Source of the DNA: Myoxocephalus aenaeus
Taxonomy: Eukaryota; Chordata; Actinopteri; Perciformes; Cottidae
Direction: 5' to 3'
NCBI GenBank assembly: GCA_038501785.1
Contig: JBAMJR010000084.1
Coordinates: 744,001 to 808,000, forward strand
DNA length: 64,000 bases
Shown: piece by piece, positions 59,979-64,000 of the stretch
Layout of the letters: every line of letters begins with the position of its first letter
Position numbering within the stretch: position 1 is the stretch's first letter
Made by a program: the position numbers and the translations under genes
The notes under the pieces: generated by a model
What the model was told of the DNA's origin: nothing
The model's database searches: none
The model's input: only the letters and a program-made list of their open reading frames with translations

Positions 59979-62900
59979 GTAGCAAGACTTTCCCCATGAA
60001 ACGACCTCACTTCTGTTATTTCTCTCAACTCTCGGTAGTATAACTTGTCTCCGCTGACTTTGTTAGATCTGAACCTTTCTCCATTCCTATCACTGGGTAC
60101 CTTATGTACTGCAAAAAGATTCATCTTAACCAAACACCAGCTATTAGAAGAAAAACGTATATTTTATTTTCTGAGACTATTTATTTTGGTTCTACTTGCA
60201 AACATGCACAGTTGCTTTAGCTTCATGATAAAGGAGAAAACGGCTTTATTTTGGTTCCAGTATACCGTCATTTAAAACAAAACAAAAAGTCCTGAAACTA
60301 GAGAAACCGCCAGGAGAACCTGCAGACTTGTCTCACCTCATTGGCATCATTTGTAATCATGACATTTTTATTCTTAGATGAAGCTGTCCCATGACTCTTA
60401 TTCACCACACTTAATATCCAGAGTCAAAGTGGTTACACAGCACACGGGCAACGGTCAGGGAGTGTGTCAGTGAGCAGTTGTAGAGAGTAACTAACAAACA
60501 GTGTTAGATAACACACTTACTGTGGCACTTAGTTTTTTTTGTGTTTATATAAAGAAATTGCTAGTTGGGACATTGTAGCCCATCTTACCTGTGTGGGCTT
60601 CACCCTGATCTCGAGGTGCATCACGTAGCCAGACAACCCTTTCACGTTTTTTTTTTCACGATTTGGCTGCGAGTCAAGGGGTTGATGTAAAAGGTGTAGA
60701 AATGTGCCTTGGCTTGCTACGCATAATATTTAAGAAAATTGCGATGCATTTTTTTTGCTGAAGAGAAGGAGGATAAGTCGGCAGAAAAGTCCTTAGCACC
60801 TCAGGTTGTGATGCCGATTACGGCCTGCTATTTGGAGTTGCACTCTTTTCTCTACCCTTCATCGCGCCGCACTACAGTACCACTTATCTGTTCCCGTTAA
60901 AGCAGGGCAGGAATTGCCCTGCAGGATGCAGGTGGCCCACCCACAGTGTGGTGCGTCTCTTGGCATTAGCACACACATGCTCACCCTGCCATTTCCAACT
61001 GCTTCTACAGCCGCGGTGAGAGGCAGAAACCTCGACCGTGTCTTTACTGTAACATCTGCCCCAGGCGTAGTTAAGCACACGCTGATGTATCGCTGCTGGG
61101 TATTGCCAGACTAGTGGGGTAGTGGGCAGAGCTGCATCTCAGACCACTTGATTTAAAGAAATGGCTCCAATCCACAGCATTTTGTGTGAAACGAGCGTGC
61201 AACACACACCAAAAATATACCACTCCATCCTTTTTTGTCTTTCCTAAATGGGCTATTTGTCTGGTCAGCAGGGTCTTCATAGCCCTGCTAGCATGGGGCC
61301 GGATTATTAGGGAAATGGATTGGTCACACCAGCATAGCTCATTGTTTTTCAGCTATGAGCTTGATGTAATGAATACTTTGTGTGGGTGTAAATAAAATTT
61401 GTAACCACAAATGAATTGACACAGTAAACATCCCCCACTTATGACATCACTTGTCAACCCTGTTTCAAAGTGTTTAAAGGCGTAATGACCAGCATGCCGT
61501 TGTTTTGTAAACCATGTGACGCAACAGATGACCAATGGAGCAATTTATCAATCTTGGCTCAAACCACAGAACCAATCAGAGCTTATAAAATAATAATAAC
61601 AACAACATCATAGAAAATATCCAGTCAATACTGAGCTAAGTGCCTGGGAGTGATTTTCAGAGAAGTCCATTCATTATCCCAATCAGCGTAAATGAAACCT
61701 ATCCATTTCAACTATTAGCCCCTCCATCGAGAGGTCCGGTTTGCAGCTTGAGTGATTAGAATGGCTCTCTTAATATCCCCTAATGTGTACCAGCCCTCAA
61801 GTCATTACCCCACTTCCCCTATTATGCAGGACCCCTGCCTGCATCAGTGCTCATTTGAACAGAGCCTCACTAAATGTCCATGTGAGTGCCGTATATATAA
61901 TCTCACTCAAACCCCCAACTTCTCATTCCCCACCCGGTACCCCAGCACCCTCCTGTCAGTATGTGCACAATTTGGACCTCCACAAACATCCGATTTGGGG
62001 AGAAGCCCACTTGTTTAGGCTCCTTCTTTAGGCCCCTAGTGTGGCTGTTTCTCTTGGGGCTCCAGCCCAGCCTGTGTGGCCCCTCAGTATCAAGCTTAGA
62101 GATCAGATCAGGGCTCCCCCACTGGAGAGGAGGGGGGGGGGGTTGGATTTAGGCAGAACCTCCCTGCAACCTTTTCTCACAACACACAGAGCACGCTCAG
62201 GTCAAAAGCACCCTTCCTGTTTGTTCAAGCAACATGGCAGCAGTTTTTACAAAAATAGCAGGCTGTTCAGTGCTGTAATAAATGTGGAGCGATGTTCCTC
62301 ATTTCACACGCATTCATGTGCATGGTCATGCACATGATGGCTCCCAGTCTTCTTAGCCGCATTACCGATAAGGGAAATCTCTTCATTTGAGTTCATAGTT
62401 CATTATCAGGCCTCTTTTTCCTTCCCCGTTCCCCACGGCTTTCTAATAATAATACTTTTAATTTACATAGCGCTTTTCCAAATGCTCAAAGACGCTTAAA
62501 GACACTCAAAGACGCTTCTAGTGTGTAAAACTGTATTTACGGAATATAATGACTGTCAACAAAGGCTGTAGCTTGGGAAAAGCTTTGGAACGTTTTGTTT
62601 TTAAGGAGGAAAAACAAAATCAAACCGTAGGTGATTAGAGAAGTACTGGTTTGTGGGACATACACCACATGTTAGTGTCTCATTTAGCCCGTGTTTCCTC
62701 TCGCATCGTCAAACCTGGAACCGAGCTTTGCCACTGCTAAATAATTCTCACTTGGAGAAAATGTCTAACAAAGGAGAGCTCTGCACTGAAGAGGAAGAGG
62801 TGTGGACATCCACCCGTGTTCGTGTTCAATTAAGATCATGTGAAGCGTTTAAAAATAAAGTTGCCTGCGAAGGGACTCGTGCATGCACAGCATGAAGACG

Positions 62901-64000
62901 GAAGGTACCCTGCGCTGTTTGAATGAGTTTGACCCTGAGCTCAGCTGGCCACACGTGTCGTGCGTCTCTCTCTCTCTCTCTCTTCCTTGTGGTCGGGGCT
63001 GAGGACTATCATTACGTGGGGCCGCGAATTCGCTTGACATGATCTGCAGACATTAAAGCTTCAGCGTGAGTCCAAACATCTCCCACAGTCTGAGATATTT
63101 CGGTCGGAGTTTACTCGCCTTTCCTTGCCTTTTGTGTTTACGGATGCGTGTTGTGATACAGTGATAATGACCTGTATTGTTATAATAGTTTATTTTTTAT
63201 TTTTTTTACCCTACCAAAAATATTTGATACATTTTTCACTGTAACAGGAGCAGACCTTGTTCCGATGTCCCGTCCCGTACCACAGAATGCGGGTTAGGGA
63301 TGCGCGTATGAACAGATAGCAGTGCATCAACTATCTGAACATGCTGTAGCTAGTTCAGCTGGGGAATTATCAGGAAGAGAAAGAGAGAGAAATTACGTTT
63401 TCACAAAAGCCATGAAGGAGAACCGAAGTGATCTAGATGCTGGAGGCATTTGACATCATTGTAATGAGCAGGTAGAGCAGAAAATGGAGACCCTTCATTT
63501 TCTCCCTCCCAAGCTTTGTGTGTGTGTAACGTTATAATTTCTTGGGATCTTATTTAGCCTCCTTTTGGTCTTCAGGTGAGCTGAATAGCCTCTCTTTTAG
63601 CCTTTTGCTTGGAAACGCATCAAGTGGTTCCCATGTGGCACATTGTTTCCATCCTTATTGTTCCAAGCTGAATGTCGCATTATTTTGGTTCCTTTGACCT
63701 TTTCGGTGCGTTTCAAGCACCACCCAGCCCAGTTCCCTCCTGAGATTCGATGGAAAAGATCATCTTGATCCGGGCCGCGGCAAATTTCTTGTTTCTTAAC
63801 GTCGTGTATGTGTGTAGACACACAGTCCGACATTGGATTTTCTTTATTTTTCCCCTCAGTGGTGACAGCCATACACTTCATCTGTAAATCCGATATTACA
63901 GACACCTTTCTTTGGTCGAAACCTTCATTGAATTATCACCATTTACAGTTGAGTCATGTGACGGTGACATAATGAATACACAAAAGCTCTTGTGATCGCC
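59979..64000 (+). other. pphln1: pphln1 intron 9 (4 kb or more, open at right edge)
   Basis: The donor GTAGCA begins at 59979. I searched by eye for an exon matching the conserved periphilin end (VYRQDCETFG-like) and found none, so the intron extends past the window. The stretch at about 61640-62000 is non-repetitive and could be conserved regulatory DNA. A (TC)n run lies near 62965-62982. I see no other gene. Confidence 0.6.
62441..62520. repeat. short interspersed repeat fragment
   Basis: TTCTAATAATAATACTTTTA followed by CATAGCGCTTTTCCAAATGC matches a phrase common at the ends of fish retroelements. It then carries a local triplication of CTCAAAGACGCTT-like units. Confidence 0.4.

Overview
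This window is vertebrate nuclear DNA, almost certainly from a teleost fish. The genes carry short exons with GT/AG boundaries. The reconstructed proteins align along their length with mammalian ones as I remember them. The spacer DNA holds fish-type LINE tails, hAT elements and long TA, CA and GT microsatellites. I cannot name the species; a percomorph-like fish is a guess.

The order is pdzrn4 (last coding exon, +, 1-111), a gene-poor stretch of about 34 kb, gxylt1 (-, 8 coding exons, 35768-43894), yaf2 (-, 4 coding exons, 45498-48466) and pphln1 (+, 49 kb to beyond the right edge). This matches human 12q12 (PDZRN4-GXYLT1-YAF2-PPHLN1), so it is an ordinary conserved synteny block. The genes belong to different pathways: PDZ/RING scaffolding (pdzrn4), xylosylation of O-glucosylated Notch EGF repeats (gxylt1), a RYBP-like Polycomb PRC1 subunit (yaf2) and the HUSH silencing-complex subunit periphilin (pphln1). 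yaf2 and pphln1 are head to head, with about 0.7 kb between the yaf2 ATG and the first inferred pphln1 exon.

From 112 to 35767 I find no protein-coding gene. The stretch holds the probable pdzrn4 3' UTR, a 73-bp direct duplication around a CpG-rich patch (6412-6814), an LTR-like repeat (7056-7420), a 159-bp near-perfect palindrome (8485-8643), a 4x29-bp tandem repeat (26996-27111), LINE remnants (23160-23390, 30855-31345, 33225-33542) and blocks that look like conserved enhancers, which need comparative data. The clearest mobile element is a 1,555-bp hAT transposon in pphln1 intron 4 (51497-53051). It has an 8-bp target-site duplication and keeps both ends of its transposase gene. The pphln1 start codon appears to be split by an intron (A at 50020, TG at 50389-50390).

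I saw no tRNA, rRNA or known microRNA gene, no CRISPR array and no prokaryote-style system. Nothing here convinces me of an undescribed biological system; the findings are local oddities.
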